Positions 55,501-63,877 are shown, numbered from the stretch's first letter. The stretch is DNA of 64,000 nt from Firmicutes bacterium OM04-13BH (GCA_003481745.1 QULP01000006.1:127754-191753), one strand, 5' to 3'. Program-made: numbers and translations. Notes: generated by a model from the letters alone, not told the origin.

Positions 55501-56973
55501 CGCATAAACATTTTCACCGTTTTTATCGGATGCAAATACAAACTCTTTTACCATAGGCTGTGCAGCACTTACTGTTACTTCACAACTTGCTTTGAATGTT
55601 CCTGCTGTTACAGTAATTGTAGCACTTCCTGCTCCAACTGCTTTTACAGTTGCGCTCTTGCCTTCACCTGTTACGGTTGCTACATTTTTATCATCAGATT
55701 CCCATTTAACATCTAAATCTTCTGTTGCATTTGCAGGTTCAAATGTTACATTTAATTTGCTTTCTGCATCTTCTTTTAAACTCAGGCTTTCTTTGTCCAG
55801 AGCAATTTTTGTCACTGCAATCTGTTCTACTGTTACTTTACACTCTGCACTGACTACTGTACCTTTATTATTGGTAAAGGAAGCCTTGATTACAGTAGTA
55901 CCTGGAGTTTTTGCTGTAATTTCGCCATTCTGTGCGTTTATATCAGCAACTCCTTTATCAGAAGATTCCCATGTTAAAGCCGGTGCCGTTTCACCTTTTT
56001 CCAGTTCTGGTGTATAAACCGGTGTCAGAGTTTTTACCGCACCCGGAGCCATGGAAATTTCAGTTCCCTCCGCAAAGGAAAGATCTGTTACGGTTGTACC
56101 GTTTGAAGTAACTTTTACATCGCAGGCTGCTTCAACGGTGTCTCCTAAGGTATTAACCATAGAAGCTTTAACGGTAGTTGTTCCTGCTGATTTTGGAGTT
56201 ACGACTGCACCTGTTTCAGATGCTGTAACCGTTGCAACATCCTGATTACTGGAAGTCCAGTTTAATGCCTTTGATACGGTTGTCTGAGCCGGTGCTGTAA
56301 AATTTGTCAATAAATCAATATCCGAACCAACTTCTGTTTCGATTTCTGTTAATGCAGCATCTGGCTGTTCCTCTGTTGAAAAACGAAGTCCTGTTACAGC
56401 ATCCGTATCATAGTTAAGCTGGGTATTCCAGGAATCATCTGTGGTCAGACGACAGTCATTTGTCGGATTGTCTGACCAGTAATAAATCAGACGGCATCCA
56501 TCCTGAAGCTGGGCAGCTCCATCATAACTACTCCATCCATTGGAATTAAAAGAGCCATCTGCGTACTGAACGATAACAGACCAGTATCCTGCACTCCAGT
56601 TACTCTGTAAGTCAACTCCGTCCTTATTTTTCATATCATCTGGGTAGCAGCTGCCTTCATCTGAAAAATGATAGTCAATCTTTGCTTCTTTTAATGCAGC
56701 CTTAATCTGGTCTTTACAATTTTCAGCCACATAATAACTTTCCAGACTGTTTACATCAATATTAAGCGGCTGGTCTTTTAACCAATACACATATCCGGTA
56801 TGTTCATCCAGATTTTTACTGTGATTTCCGGTATCGCCGATTACAGTTAAGGTAATGCCTGTGTTTGTATCTGCTTTTGCAACAACCGGATACCAGCCCG
56901 TTGCAACAGTTGATACAATCATTAACATCGCCATCAGCATTGCCAGAAATCGATTGTTCTTTTTCTGTTTCAT
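52534..56973 (-). CDS. Giant surface protein: DUF4430-like, Ig-like, PEGA, PQQ-propeller, cell-wall-binding repeats
   Basis: The 1479-aa protein has a signal peptide (VVAKADT) and an N-terminal DUF4430-like domain (about 37-200; QYADGSFNSNGWSSYDGAAQLQDGCRLIYYW). Three BIG_2 Ig-like domains follow (about 205-470), two cadherin-like beta domains (about 475-690) and a PEGA-like domain (about 695-770). Next come a PQQ-type propeller (about 780-1135) and a FIVAR-like helical segment. It ends in ten full Trp/Tyr-rich cell-wall-binding repeats plus one partial (TGWQTIDGKKYYYKEDG type). These repeats anchor it to wall glycopolymers non-covalently. It is the second gene after the cobalamin riboswitch, though a terminator lies between. 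Confidence 0.8.
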   Translation of the reverse strand: MKQKKNNRFLAMLMAMLMIVSTVATGWYPVVAKADTNTGITLTVIGDTGNHSKNLDEHTGYVYWLKDQPLNIDVNSLESYYVAENCKDQIKAALKEAKIDYHFSDEGSCYPDDMKNKDGVDLQSNWSAGYWSVIVQYADGSFNSNGWSSYDGAAQLQDGCRLIYYWSDNPTNDCRLTTDDSWNTQLNYDTDAVTGLRFSTEEQPDAALTEIETEVGSDIDLLTNFTAPAQTTVSKALNWTSSNQDVATVTASETGAVVTPKSAGTTTVKASMVNTLGDTVEAACDVKVTSNGTTVTDLSFAEGTEISMAPGAVKTLTPVYTPELEKGETAPALTWESSDKGVADINAQNGEITAKTPGTTVIKASFTNNKGTVVSAECKVTVEQIAVTKIALDKESLSLKEDAESKLNVTFEPANATEDLDVKWESDDKNVATVTGEGKSATVKAVGAGSATITVTAGTFKASCEVTVSAAQPMVKEFVFASDKNGENVYAMQSELDAKTKECTVVVPETVNTFYLKPVLSDDAEVNTITANYKNYNYTKDLTKAMPANEFTQFSGVNRVLQSDIEAREMSIDVTSKTGKTETYKVHIIRETTLSGLNVTKADGTKVTLDPVFNARKKEYTIVVPKTLESVVFKATARTAANSEIKVNGKTAENGEYTLALTGDDAKVVTEIEVGNENTVAGKYTVSILREEPVTITFETEPKDAIITVIDKDKIKAGGEDGIYKVLPGTYTYTVSKTGYVTKHEEITVEKDTVIKASLEKAQSSNLKDLDCDWAGFRKDGSNQAVTSAKTAATPETAFQKWEKKVGEGFSNWAVSSPIIVDNNLYCYAGKQLLKINKETGEIIASAEMAGNSSFGINPPCYGGGMIFVGLAGGAVQAFNAETLESLWVFKDTLGGQPNCTIQYSDGYIYTGFWNSETKDANFVCVSATDEDPDNPTETKYATWTYAVQGGFYWAGAYVTDKYAIVGSDDGESDSTSDSSYVYCFDKLTGEVVQKVGPHHGDIRSDISYYDGRIYFTSKGGYLYSYNLKEDGTIDTENLIEPIEIGKMSTSTPAIANGRCYVGSSYGSNFSGTYGISVVDINEETGAMSLEYVVYTDAYPQTSGVVSTGYKGYNYVYFATNGPSGNLWVVKDAPGMTEPDEGSQVLYTPEHKQYCISSVAVDKDGTIYFKNDSAYMIAVGNSAIDTDKLQDLIETAKATDASKYTDESYNALQDVIAEAEAVAENPESKEQVAEMTEKLQSAIDGLVVKTGWQTIDGKKYYYKEDGTQATYWYKVDGNYYWFGTDGILKTYWQKVYNKYYWLGSDGAMRTGWQTIYGKKYYLGNANDGAMKTGWQTVDGKKYYLGNASDGAMKTYWQSVDGKYYWFGTDGVMKTYWQKVYNKYYWLGSDGAMRTGWQKVYGKYYWLGHSNDGAMKTGWQTIYGKKYYFGGANDGVMKTGWQKIGGNWYYFGGANDGAMKTNTWIGNYYVNASGVRTRSR

Positions 56974-57031
56974 TTTGTTTCCTCCTTCTTTTTATGCGCT
57001 TTGAGAGTGCATTATTTCTTTTGTGTTATAT

Positions 57032-57063
57032 AAAAAAAGACCTTCCCATCAGGAAAGGTCTTC
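57032..57063 (-). terminator. Terminator after the leucine-rich-repeat gene
   Basis: AAGACCTT and AAGGTCTT arms with a 10-base loop are followed by seven T residues on the minus strand. It lies between the LRR gene and the 1479-aa protein gene. It could end the riboswitch transcript or act as a partial attenuator. Confidence 0.85.
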
Positions 57064-57122
57064 ATTTATCCTTGTGTCTACTGTGTTATAATAAAATAAT
57101 TCATAACCGTCCGCAGTATTTT

Positions 57123-57971
57123 TCACTCTATGTATTCTACTGCAAATTCAAACTTTTTACAGTATGCTTCTACTTTGCTGTCTTTTCTGCACCGTATCAC
57201 CGTACTTTTGTTTACAATCCAGTCTCCGATAAATTCCGGTTCATGAGCAATCTCAACTACTTTCAGACGATGACATCCATGAAATGCCCATTTTTCTATC
57301 CGCTTCACACTTTCTGGAATTTTCACGGATTCCAGATTGTTACATTTTAAAAATGCACTGTCTCCAATCTCACGCAGTCCATCCGGAAGTTCCAGTTCTT
57401 TTAATGCTGTTTGATAAAATGCCTGAGAATCAATCTTCCGAAGTGCCAATGGAAATTCTACCTTTTCAAGATTTAAACATTTATAAAAGGCACGACTTTT
57501 AATTTCCTGGACAGACTTTGGAATCTTAATTTCCTTCAGACTTTCACATCCATAAAATACCTCTTCCGCTAGATACACACACGTTACACTTTCAGGAAAA
57601 GTCGCTGTTTCCAGTTTCTTACACCGAAAAAAAGCACCTTTTCCAATGTACTGCAGTTTTTTGGAAAATTCTGCTTTCCGAACTCTGATGCAACACGAAA
57701 ATGCTTCCTGCTTAATTCTTTCTATGTTATCAAAACACAGCTCATTTAAAGCTGTACAATTTGCAAAGCTCTGTTTTCCGACTTCTGTTACCGATGAAGG
57801 AATCTGTACTCTTTTAATTTTTACGTTATTCATCAGTGCTTCATCTTCTATCTTTCTGCAATCCGAAGCCAGTACCAGTTCTTTTTCCCGTACTTTCTTT
57901 CCCTGTGCTCTGGTAAAAACATTTTTTTCTTTTGCTTTCCACGTTAATATTTGTCCCATTGTCTTATCCAT
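57123..57971 (-). CDS. Leucine-rich-repeat (BspA-like) protein under cobalamin riboswitch
   Basis: The start ATG at 57971 follows AAAAGGAAAAGA; a TTG at 57989 would add six residues. The product, about 282 aa, has no signal peptide. After a 50-residue N-terminus it consists of about nine LRR_5 repeats of the form LKEIKIPKSVQEIKSRAFYKC. LRR_5 proteins are protein-binding scaffolds. It is the first gene downstream of the cobalamin riboswitch and its terminator hairpin, so its expression should fall when B12 is abundant. Its task in corrinoid uptake is unknown. Confidence 0.78.
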   Translation of the reverse strand: MDKTMGQILTWKAKEKNVFTRAQGKKVREKELVLASDCRKIEDEALMNNVKIKRVQIPSSVTEVGKQSFANCTALNELCFDNIERIKQEAFSCCIRVRKAEFSKKLQYIGKGAFFRCKKLETATFPESVTCVYLAEEVFYGCESLKEIKIPKSVQEIKSRAFYKCLNLEKVEFPLALRKIDSQAFYQTALKELELPDGLREIGDSAFLKCNNLESVKIPESVKRIEKWAFHGCHRLKVVEIAHEPEFIGDWIVNKSTVIRCRKDSKVEAYCKKFEFAVEYIE

Positions 57972-58000
57972 TCTTTTCCTTTTCATCAAGCTAAATTGGT

Positions 58001-58040
58001 AAAGAAAAAGAAATCTCCCAGATCACGGGAAATTTCTTTC
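58001..58040 (-). terminator. Expression-platform terminator of the cobalamin riboswitch
   Basis: GAAATTTCCC and GGGAGATTTC form a stem followed by TTTTTCTTT on the minus strand, between the aptamer and the LRR gene. This matches a transcription-terminating expression platform, though an intervening anti-terminator was not worked out. Confidence 0.7.
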
Positions 58041-58084
58041 TTTACTTTTCGCATGTCAGAGTTGCTGTCACATATTTAAAATGT

Positions 58085-58262
58085 TTATTCACATACACAA
58101 AAATAAATTTACTTTCTTTTCCCGAAAATAAATTTAAATTCACAAAACGGCAGTTTTCTGGCTTCACAACATCTGTGTTACAGTAGGGGAAACTGCGCCG
58201 GTTTCTCACCGAGCTTACCTTTTAACCTATCTTAAATCATTTTTTCTGTTTTCATTATTTCG
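58085..58262 (-). promoter_or_regulatory. Cobalamin (B12) riboswitch
   Basis: The minus strand carries the conserved core GGTGAGAAACCGGCGCAG, then CCCCTACTGTAA, a variable stem, and the B12 box-type AAGCCAGAAAACTGCC in the correct order and spacing. This is the conserved core of cobalamin riboswitches. A promoter lies just upstream and a terminator just downstream, in front of the LRR gene. The ROK gene upstream reads in the same direction and ends before it, so the LRR gene and what follows are the targets. The aptamer limits are approximate. Confidence 0.88.
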
Positions 58263-58297
58263 TCAAGGACCGCTTTAAAACTTATTTATTTTCTGTA

Positions 58298-58326
58298 ATT
58301 ATACTTTATTTTTCCATTTTTGTAAA
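58298..58326 (-). promoter_or_regulatory. Promoter of the cobalamin riboswitch transcript
   Basis: TTTACA (58326-58321) and TATAAT (58303-58298) with exact 17-base spacing on the minus strand. The start would be near 58291, just before the aptamer. Confidence 0.8.
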
Positions 58327-58414
58327 GCAAGTTTGAAACTTTCTTTTAGCAATATCAGACTTTTTATATACAACAAATCCTGTCGTCGTGATTATCATCT
58401 CGGTCACCGGAAAG

Positions 58415-59560
58415 TTAAATCATCGGAGCAATTCCATCAATAAACTTTTTCACATAGAAAAGAGCCGCACCGATTGCCGGAGTGTACTGTCCATTTGTCC
58501 CAACTATCATATTTTCTTTTGGAAACTCAAACGGAAGCGATGAATTGATCTGTTTTAACAGATAATTCAAATCATTCTCCATAAAATAGGGTGCCAGATA
58601 CCCACTGATAATAATCGGTCCGTCAATGACCAGATTCAGATTTCTCATGGCAAATGCCAGATGTTTTAAATACTCTTTCCAGATTTGCTTTATATTCTCC
58701 TCTTTATTTTCTCTTAGTTTTTCAAAAAATTCCTTTATTGACATTCCTGCAATTTCAGACAGTGAATTTGCGGAACAATAGGTTTCCAGACAGCCACGGT
58801 TTCCACAATAACACAACGGTCCATCTGAATTAATGCAAATGTGTTCAATCACTCCACTATGCATGAAACTTCCTTCATGCACCTTTCGATTTGTAATAAT
58901 CGCTCCACCAAGGTTGCGATTTAATAAAAACACCACTGCACTGTCGAGTTCCGAATGATTCCATAATTCCAGATAAGCAGCCGCTTTTGAATCATGTACC
59001 AGACGGCATGGATAAGGCAGCTTAGAAGAAAAATCAGACAGACGCATCTTCACATTATTCATAATCGTACCATACATGACTCCGGAACCATCCGGAGAAA
59101 TAATTCCCTGAGTTGCAATCGAGACACCAAGGATTCTTTCTTTCTGATATTTGTATTCTTCTATAAATTCATCTATTTTATTTGCTACCTTTTCATAATA
59201 TTCTTCTGTATCGCTATAATCCAGATCAATGGTGTCTTTTGCAATCACCTTTCCATATAAATCAATTGCAACAATATGAAACATTTTTTTTAAAATTCCA
59301 ATTCCTATTGAAATCCGGACATCTGATACAATCTGAATCACCTGTGCCTTTCTTCCACCCGTTGATTCAAAATAGCCATCTCTTTGAATCAGACCTTCTT
59401 CTTCAAGCACATTTAAATTTTGACTGACGGTAGACAGACCCATCTTTAAATCCTGCACAATCTGAAGTTTTGAAGTCTGTTTCGTACGATAAATATATTG
59501 ATATACCTTTTCTTTATTAATCTGTTTTAATGTAATCGTAGTAATGCCTCGTTCGCTCAT
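58415..59560 (-). CDS. ROK-family transcriptional regulator
   Basis: The 381-aa protein has an N-terminal winged helix (about 8-65; TKQTSKLQIVQDLKMGLSTVSQNLNVLEEEGLI). The ROK sugar-kinase-like domain has a Zn motif CINSDGPLCYCGNRGCLETYCS (about 243-264), with NLGGAIITN in the sugar site. NagC/XylR-type ROK proteins sense sugars. It is transcribed away from phosphoketolase and the gene remnants upstream, so those are possible targets. No clear operator was found in the gap. Confidence 0.85.
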   Translation of the reverse strand: MSERGITTITLKQINKEKVYQYIYRTKQTSKLQIVQDLKMGLSTVSQNLNVLEEEGLIQRDGYFESTGGRKAQVIQIVSDVRISIGIGILKKMFHIVAIDLYGKVIAKDTIDLDYSDTEEYYEKVANKIDEFIEEYKYQKERILGVSIATQGIISPDGSGVMYGTIMNNVKMRLSDFSSKLPYPCRLVHDSKAAAYLELWNHSELDSAVVFLLNRNLGGAIITNRKVHEGSFMHSGVIEHICINSDGPLCYCGNRGCLETYCSANSLSEIAGMSIKEFFEKLRENKEENIKQIWKEYLKHLAFAMRNLNLVIDGPIIISGYLAPYFMENDLNYLLKQINSSLPFEFPKENMIVGTNGQYTPAIGAALFYVKKFIDGIAPMI

Positions 59561-59797
59561 TTTGTCCTCCTTGCTTTTCCATACTTTTCAGTCATAGTTC
59601 CATTTTAATACAGTATACTATGAAACGCAAACAAGAATATTTTATGTGCATTTTAACCAAAATGAGTTTTAAAAAATTGTTTTTTATGTCAATAGACATA
59701 TTTTTCCTCTTATTTATATACTTCACTTGCAGTTAAGTAATAAGCGTAAATTAAAAATAAAAGTATTTTTTAAAATTAAAAAAGGAGAGTTAAAATT

Positions 59798-59878
59798 ATG
59801 GAAACTGTATTTACCGCAGACCCTGCCCAATTATTAATTGCTGCCGCCGCAGGTATTTTATCTATTATGCCTATATAA
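59798..59878 (+). other. Short open frame, possible N-terminal gene remnant
   Basis: A frame of 26 codons begins at ATG 59798 behind AAAGGAGAG and reads METVFTADPAQLLIAAAAG, ending ILSIMPI. The start looks like the N-terminus of an integral membrane carrier (hydrophobic after a short acidic start), but the frame stops after one helix. Directly after the stop the sequence becomes the C-terminus of an unrelated protein. It may be a deletion scar or a real small peptide. Confidence 0.4.
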
Positions 59879-59879
59879 C

Positions 59880-60002
59880 GAAAACGGACTGAATACAACT
59901 TCCGATACGATTCATTTTCTTCCATTCTGGGAAAATGGAGTACGCTTCTTCACAATCGAAGAACCAAATAAAGAAAAAGTAGAATTCAGCCAGTTTTTGT
60001 AA
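59880..60002 (+). pseudogene. C-terminal remnant of a VOC/glyoxalase-fold protein
   Basis: About 40 residues (starting ENGLNTTSDTIHFLPFWENG and ending EFSQFL) match the closing beta strands of vicinal-oxygen-chelate proteins, with RFFTIEEPNKEKVEF. No start or N-terminal half is present. It joins the short frame at 59798-59878 in a different phase, which points to a deletion that fused two gene ends. Confidence 0.55.
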
Positions 60003-60028
60003 AACTCCTACTGGTAAAAAAATAATTT

Positions 60029-60076
60029 AAGAATACCTCAAGCCGGAAAATATCCGGCTTGAGGTATTCTTTTCTT
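60029..60076 (+). terminator. Terminator upstream of xfp
   Basis: AAGAATACCTCAAGCCGGA and TCCGGCTTGAGGTATTCTT form a perfect 19-bp stem followed by a T-rich tract. It insulates xfp from the remnants. Confidence 0.93.
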
Positions 60077-60200
60077 CTATCCATAACTTTTTGATATGAA
60101 TAGAATCAAAATAAATGATTTAACGAATTTTTGAACTTATGTTATGATTACACCATCAAATAATTAACAATTAGAAATCTATTTTACTAGGAGGAAACAC

Positions 60201-62588
60201 ATGTCAGAGAATACTTGTCTTGAAAAACAGCCATTATCTCAGGAAATGTTAGATAAAATGGATGCTTATTGGCGTGCATCTAATTATTTATCTGCTGGTC
60301 AGCTTTATCTCTTAGACAACCCGCTTCTTAAAAAGCCATTGTCTATGGACCAGATTAAGAAAAAAATTGTTGGTCACTGGGGAACTGTACCAGGTCAGAA
60401 CTTTATTTACGTTCATTGTAATCGTGTAATCAAACGTTACGATTTGGATATGATTTTACTTTCCGGTCCGGGACACGGCGGAAACTTCATGATTGCAAAC
60501 ACTTATCTGGAAGGCTCTTACAGTGAAATTTATCCGAACATCAGCCAGGATGAAGAAGGTATGAAGAAAATGTTCAAACAGTTCTCCTTCCCTTGCGGTG
60601 TTCCAAGCCACTGTGCTCCGGAAACTCCAGGTTCTATCAACGAAGGTGGCGAGCTTGGTTATTCTATCGCTCATGCATTTGGTGCAGTATTTGATAACCC
60701 AGACTTAATCGCTACTGTAGTTGTCGGTGATGGTGAAGCCGAGACAGGTCCTCTGGCTACCTCCTGGCAATCAAATAAATTCTTAAACCCAATTACAGAC
60801 GGTGCTGTCCTTCCGATTCTTCATCTGAACGGATATAAAATCAGCAACCCTACAATCTTCTCTCGTATTTCTCACAAAGAAATCGAAAGCTATTTTGTAG
60901 GATGCGGTTGGGAACCAATCTTCGTTGAAGGTGACGACCCAATGACAATGCACAAACTCATGGCAGAAGCTATGGATACTGCAATCGAAAAAATCAAAGC
61001 AATTCAGGAACATGCTCGTAAAGAAAACGATGCGGAACGTCCAGCATGGCCAATGATTATTCTTCGTACTCCAAAGGGATGGACAGGTCCTAAGGTTGTT
61101 GACGGACTTCAGATTGAAGGTTCTTTCCGTGCTCATCAGGTTCCGATTACAATGGAAAAACCGGAAGAACATCTTCCACTGTTACAGGAATGGTTAGAAA
61201 GCTATCATCCGGAAGAATTATTCGACGAAAATGGTCGTCTGATTCCGGAACTGGCTGAACTTGCTCCTAAGGGAAATGCTCGTCTTGGTGCTAACCCACA
61301 TGCAAATGGTGGTCTTTTACTGAAAGACTTAAGACTTCCGGATTTCCGTACTTATGGAATCGATGTTGACCCAGGAAAAACAAAAGCTCAGGATATGATT
61401 GAACTTGGCGGATACATCCGTGACATCTTCAACTTAAATCAGGATAACAAAAACTTCCGTATCTTCGGACCGGATGAAAGTATGTCTAACCGTCTCTACA
61501 AAGTATTTGAAGCAGAAAAGAGAGACTGGAACGCAGAAATGCTTGATACAGATGACTGCCTGGCAAGAGGCGGACGTATTATGGATAGTATGTTAAGTGA
61601 GCATATGTGTGAAGGATGGTTAGAAGGTTACCTGTTAACAGGTCGTCATGGCTTCTTCGCTAGTTACGAAGCATTTATCCGTGTTGTAGACTCCATGGCT
61701 GCACAGCATGCAAAATGGTTAAAAGTCTGCAATCAGCTTTCCTGGAGACAGCCAATTGCTTCCTTGAATTTCATTCTTACATCAAATGTATGGCAGCAGG
61801 ACCACAACGGATTTACACATCAGGATCCAGGATTCCTTGACCATATCGCTAACAAAAAAGCAGACGTAGTTCGTATGTATCTTCCACCGGATACTAACTG
61901 CTTATTATCCTGCTTCGACCACTGCATCAAGAGTAAAAACTATGTAAATGCTATCGTAGCATCCAAACATCCAAGTTATCAGTGGTTAAGTATGGAACAG
62001 GCTGTTAAACACTGCACACAGGGTGTAGGTATCTGGGAATGGGCAAGTAATGACTGTGGTGAAGAACCAGATCTTGTTATGGCTTGCTGCGGTGATACAC
62101 CAACACTTGAAACAATGGCAGCTGTTACTATCCTGCGTGATGAACTTCCGGAACTGAAGATTCGTGTAGTCAACGTAGTTGACTTATTCAAACTGGAGTC
62201 CAACCACAAACATCCTCACGGATTAAGCGACAGCGAATACAATGCACTGTTTACAACAGACAAACCGGTTATCTTCGCATTCCACGGTTACCCAACTCTG
62301 ATTCATGAGTTAACTTACCGTCGTGACAACCAGAATGTATCTGTTCATGGTTATCAGGAAGAAGGTACTATCACAACTCCATTCGATATGAGAGTTCAGA
62401 ACGAAATCGACCGTTTCAACCTTGTAAAAGATGCTATCATGCACCTTCCACAGTTAGGAAACCGCGGTTCTTACCTGATTCAGAAAATGAACGACAAACT
62501 GGTAGAACACAAACAGTACATCGCAGAATACGGACAGGATATCGAAGAAGTTCGTAACTGGGAATGGCATACACCAGAAAATAAATAA
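60201..62588 (+). CDS. xfp: Phosphoketolase (xylulose-5-P/fructose-6-P)
   Basis: The 795-aa ThDP enzyme has the full family length, starting at ATG 60201 behind AGGAGG. Motifs: [15 protein letters not shown] (N-terminal), [31 protein letters not shown], and the ThDP site [42 protein letters not shown] and [16 protein letters not shown] complete the core. It splits xylulose-5-phosphate (or fructose-6-phosphate) with phosphate to acetyl phosphate and a smaller sugar phosphate, feeding ATP and acetate. It is monocistronic between two strong terminators. Codon usage is neat, suggesting high expression. Confidence 0.97.
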   Translation: MSENTCLEKQPLSQEMLDKMDAYWRASNYLSAGQLYLLDNPLLKKPLSMDQIKKKIVGHWGTVPGQNFIYVHCNRVIKRYDLDMILLSGPGHGGNFMIANTYLEGSYSEIYPNISQDEEGMKKMFKQFSFPCGVPSHCAPETPGSINEGGELGYSIAHAFGAVFDNPDLIATVVVGDGEAETGPLATSWQSNKFLNPITDGAVLPILHLNGYKISNPTIFSRISHKEIESYFVGCGWEPIFVEGDDPMTMHKLMAEAMDTAIEKIKAIQEHARKENDAERPAWPMIILRTPKGWTGPKVVDGLQIEGSFRAHQVPITMEKPEEHLPLLQEWLESYHPEELFDENGRLIPELAELAPKGNARLGANPHANGGLLLKDLRLPDFRTYGIDVDPGKTKAQDMIELGGYIRDIFNLNQDNKNFRIFGPDESMSNRLYKVFEAEKRDWNAEMLDTDDCLARGGRIMDSMLSEHMCEGWLEGYLLTGRHGFFASYEAFIRVVDSMAAQHAKWLKVCNQLSWRQPIASLNFILTSNVWQQDHNGFTHQDPGFLDHIANKKADVVRMYLPPDTNCLLSCFDHCIKSKNYVNAIVASKHPSYQWLSMEQAVKHCTQGVGIWEWASNDCGEEPDLVMACCGDTPTLETMAAVTILRDELPELKIRVVNVVDLFKLESNHKHPHGLSDSEYNALFTTDKPVIFAFHGYPTLIHELTYRRDNQNVSVHGYQEEGTITTPFDMRVQNEIDRFNLVKDAIMHLPQLGNRGSYLIQKMNDKLVEHKQYIAEYGQDIEEVRNWEWHTPENK

Positions 62589-62627
62589 TTAACGTTTTCT
62601 ATGATACAAATTTCTCTATAAAGTAAA

Positions 62628-62670
62628 AAACCCCGGAACTGTTATCTGACCTCCAACAGCTCTGGGGTTT
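62628..62670 (+). terminator. xfp terminator
   Basis: AAACCCCGGAACTGTT and AACAGCTCTGGGGTTT form a long stem with an 11-base loop and T-rich tail. Confidence 0.9.
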
Positions 62671-62699
62671 CTATTATTCTCTATCATATCAGCCAGAGT

Positions 62700-62730
62700 A
62701 CCACGTCTATAATACTTGCATAGGCGTGGG
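62700..62730. mobile_element. Left-end hairpin of an IS200/IS605-type element
   Basis: CCACGTCTAT and ATAGGCGTGG form an imperfect hairpin separated by an AT-rich loop, just beyond the tnpA 3' end. Such subterminal hairpins are recognised by Y1 transposases. Confidence 0.6.
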
Positions 62731-62744
62731 TGAATGGCTGTGTT

Positions 62745-63116
62745 TTATTTTATTCCCTGATTTTTAATATAATTTTTCACTACATCCAGAGTATTTTCAC
62801 TTACGGTTGCAATAAAATAACTGTCAAACCAAAAATAAGGCTTCCAGTAATACTTTTTAAGCAGTGTATCGCCATAAAGCTTACGAGCTTTGCGGGACGT
62901 CTGAGTTTTTATTACATTGACAAGTTCTGACGGAGGAGTCTGCGGGTTCGCTTCAATAAGCAGATGTATGTGATCCAGTTCCCCATTTAACTCAAGTATA
63001 TTAAACCCTCTGCTTTCAGCTACATAATTAATCCGTTCATAGACAGCAGTTTTTACATCGCCGGTAAGAACCGGATGTCTGTATTTTGTTACAAGTACTA
63101 TATAATATCCCGCAGA
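62745..63116 (-). pseudogene. IS200/IS605-type Y1 transposase TnpA, N-terminally truncated
   Basis: About 123 codons are open from 63116 (bounded upstream by TGA) to the stop at 62745. They contain YYIVLVTKYRHPVL, the HUH motif HIHLLIE and the catalytic tyrosine in VVKNYIKNQG. Roughly the first 12 residues of a normal TnpA are missing and no start codon with a ribosome site is seen. The catalytic core looks intact. The gene faces away from the tnpB fragment, as in divergent IS605-type elements. Confidence 0.75.
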
Positions 63117-63117
63117 T

Positions 63118-63800
63118 CATGGTGTTAATTTAAAACTCCCGGGTAGAAAGGAACGCCTTTATCTTTCAAATGTAGAAGCGGATTCCGTCCTCAAAGAGGT
63201 TAAAATTAAGCCTTATTATGGAAGATACATCCTGTGTCTTACCCTCGAAAGTGAAAATTTTGCCGCAGATAATACAGACATGCCCAACATATGCGCCATA
63301 GACTTTGGTGTGAGCAACTTCGCAGCTGTCGTATGCAATGATGGTTCATCAATGCTGTACAAGGGCGGAGCTGTTCTGTCAGAGTGCCAGTGGTTTCACA
63401 AAAAGAGAGCCAAAGCTGTCAGCATTATCACAAAAGGACATGAACACATGCATGCCAGTTCCAGGTATCTGAGCGCCTTAAGCCGGCATCATGCCGATTT
63501 CATTAAGGACCAGTGCATAAAATCAGCCGCAGCATTATAAACTACTGTATGGAACATCAGGCCGGTACACTTGTTCTTGGCGAAAACAAACGCTGGAAAC
63601 AGGACTGCGACATGGGTTCACAGAACAACCAGAACTTTGTCTCAATGCCTACAGGGCTGCTCAAACAGATGATTATTTACAAAGCATCTGATGCCGGAAT
63701 AAAGACAATCATGCAGGAAGAGTCATACACCTCACAGGCTGACATAACAGCAATGGACTACATTCCTGTTTATGGCGTTGATGCCGAAAATACTGATGGA
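63118..63800 (+). pseudogene. TnpB (IS605 OrfB) RNA-guided nuclease, broken
   Basis: The frame has no start of its own. It carries a RuvC-I motif ICAIDFGVSNFAAVV (63292-63336) and the helical part around HHADFIKDQCIK. Near 63525 a frameshift moves homology to another frame (INYCMEHQAGTLVLGENKRW, then QEESYTSQAD). The C-terminal zinc-finger and final RuvC segment after YTSQADITAMDYIPVY are missing. It is therefore a non-functional TnpB relic, truncated at both ends. It would have encoded an omega-RNA-guided nuclease. Confidence 0.75.
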
Positions 63801-63828
63801 TTGCATTGCTTCGCAATTCCTGCAATCC
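63798..63828. mobile_element. Candidate right-end hairpin of the IS605-type element
   Basis: GGATTGC and GCAATCC enclose an inner hairpin ATTGC-TTC-GCAAT. Its position after the tnpB relic fits the right end, near where an omega-RNA would finish. Confidence 0.5.
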
Positions 63829-63842
63829 TCGAACAACGAAAA

Positions 63843-63877
63843 CGCAATAAAATGGCATATCACACCATTTTATTGCG
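63843..63877. repeat. Perfect 13-bp inverted repeat
   Basis: CGCAATAAAATGG and CCATTTTATTGCG with a 9-base spacer, followed by CAAATTCTTTTTTG. It may be a terminator or the end of a small non-autonomous element next to the IS remnant. Confidence 0.65.

Noticed and set aside
58140..58260. Riboswitch as regulator of the ROK gene
   Set aside because: The ROK gene is upstream and ends before the aptamer on the same strand. The aptamer's own promoter and terminator point to the LRR gene.
62730..62930. 66-codon plus-strand frame
   Set aside because: It is antisense to the tnpA fragment, which has the HUH motif and tyrosine.
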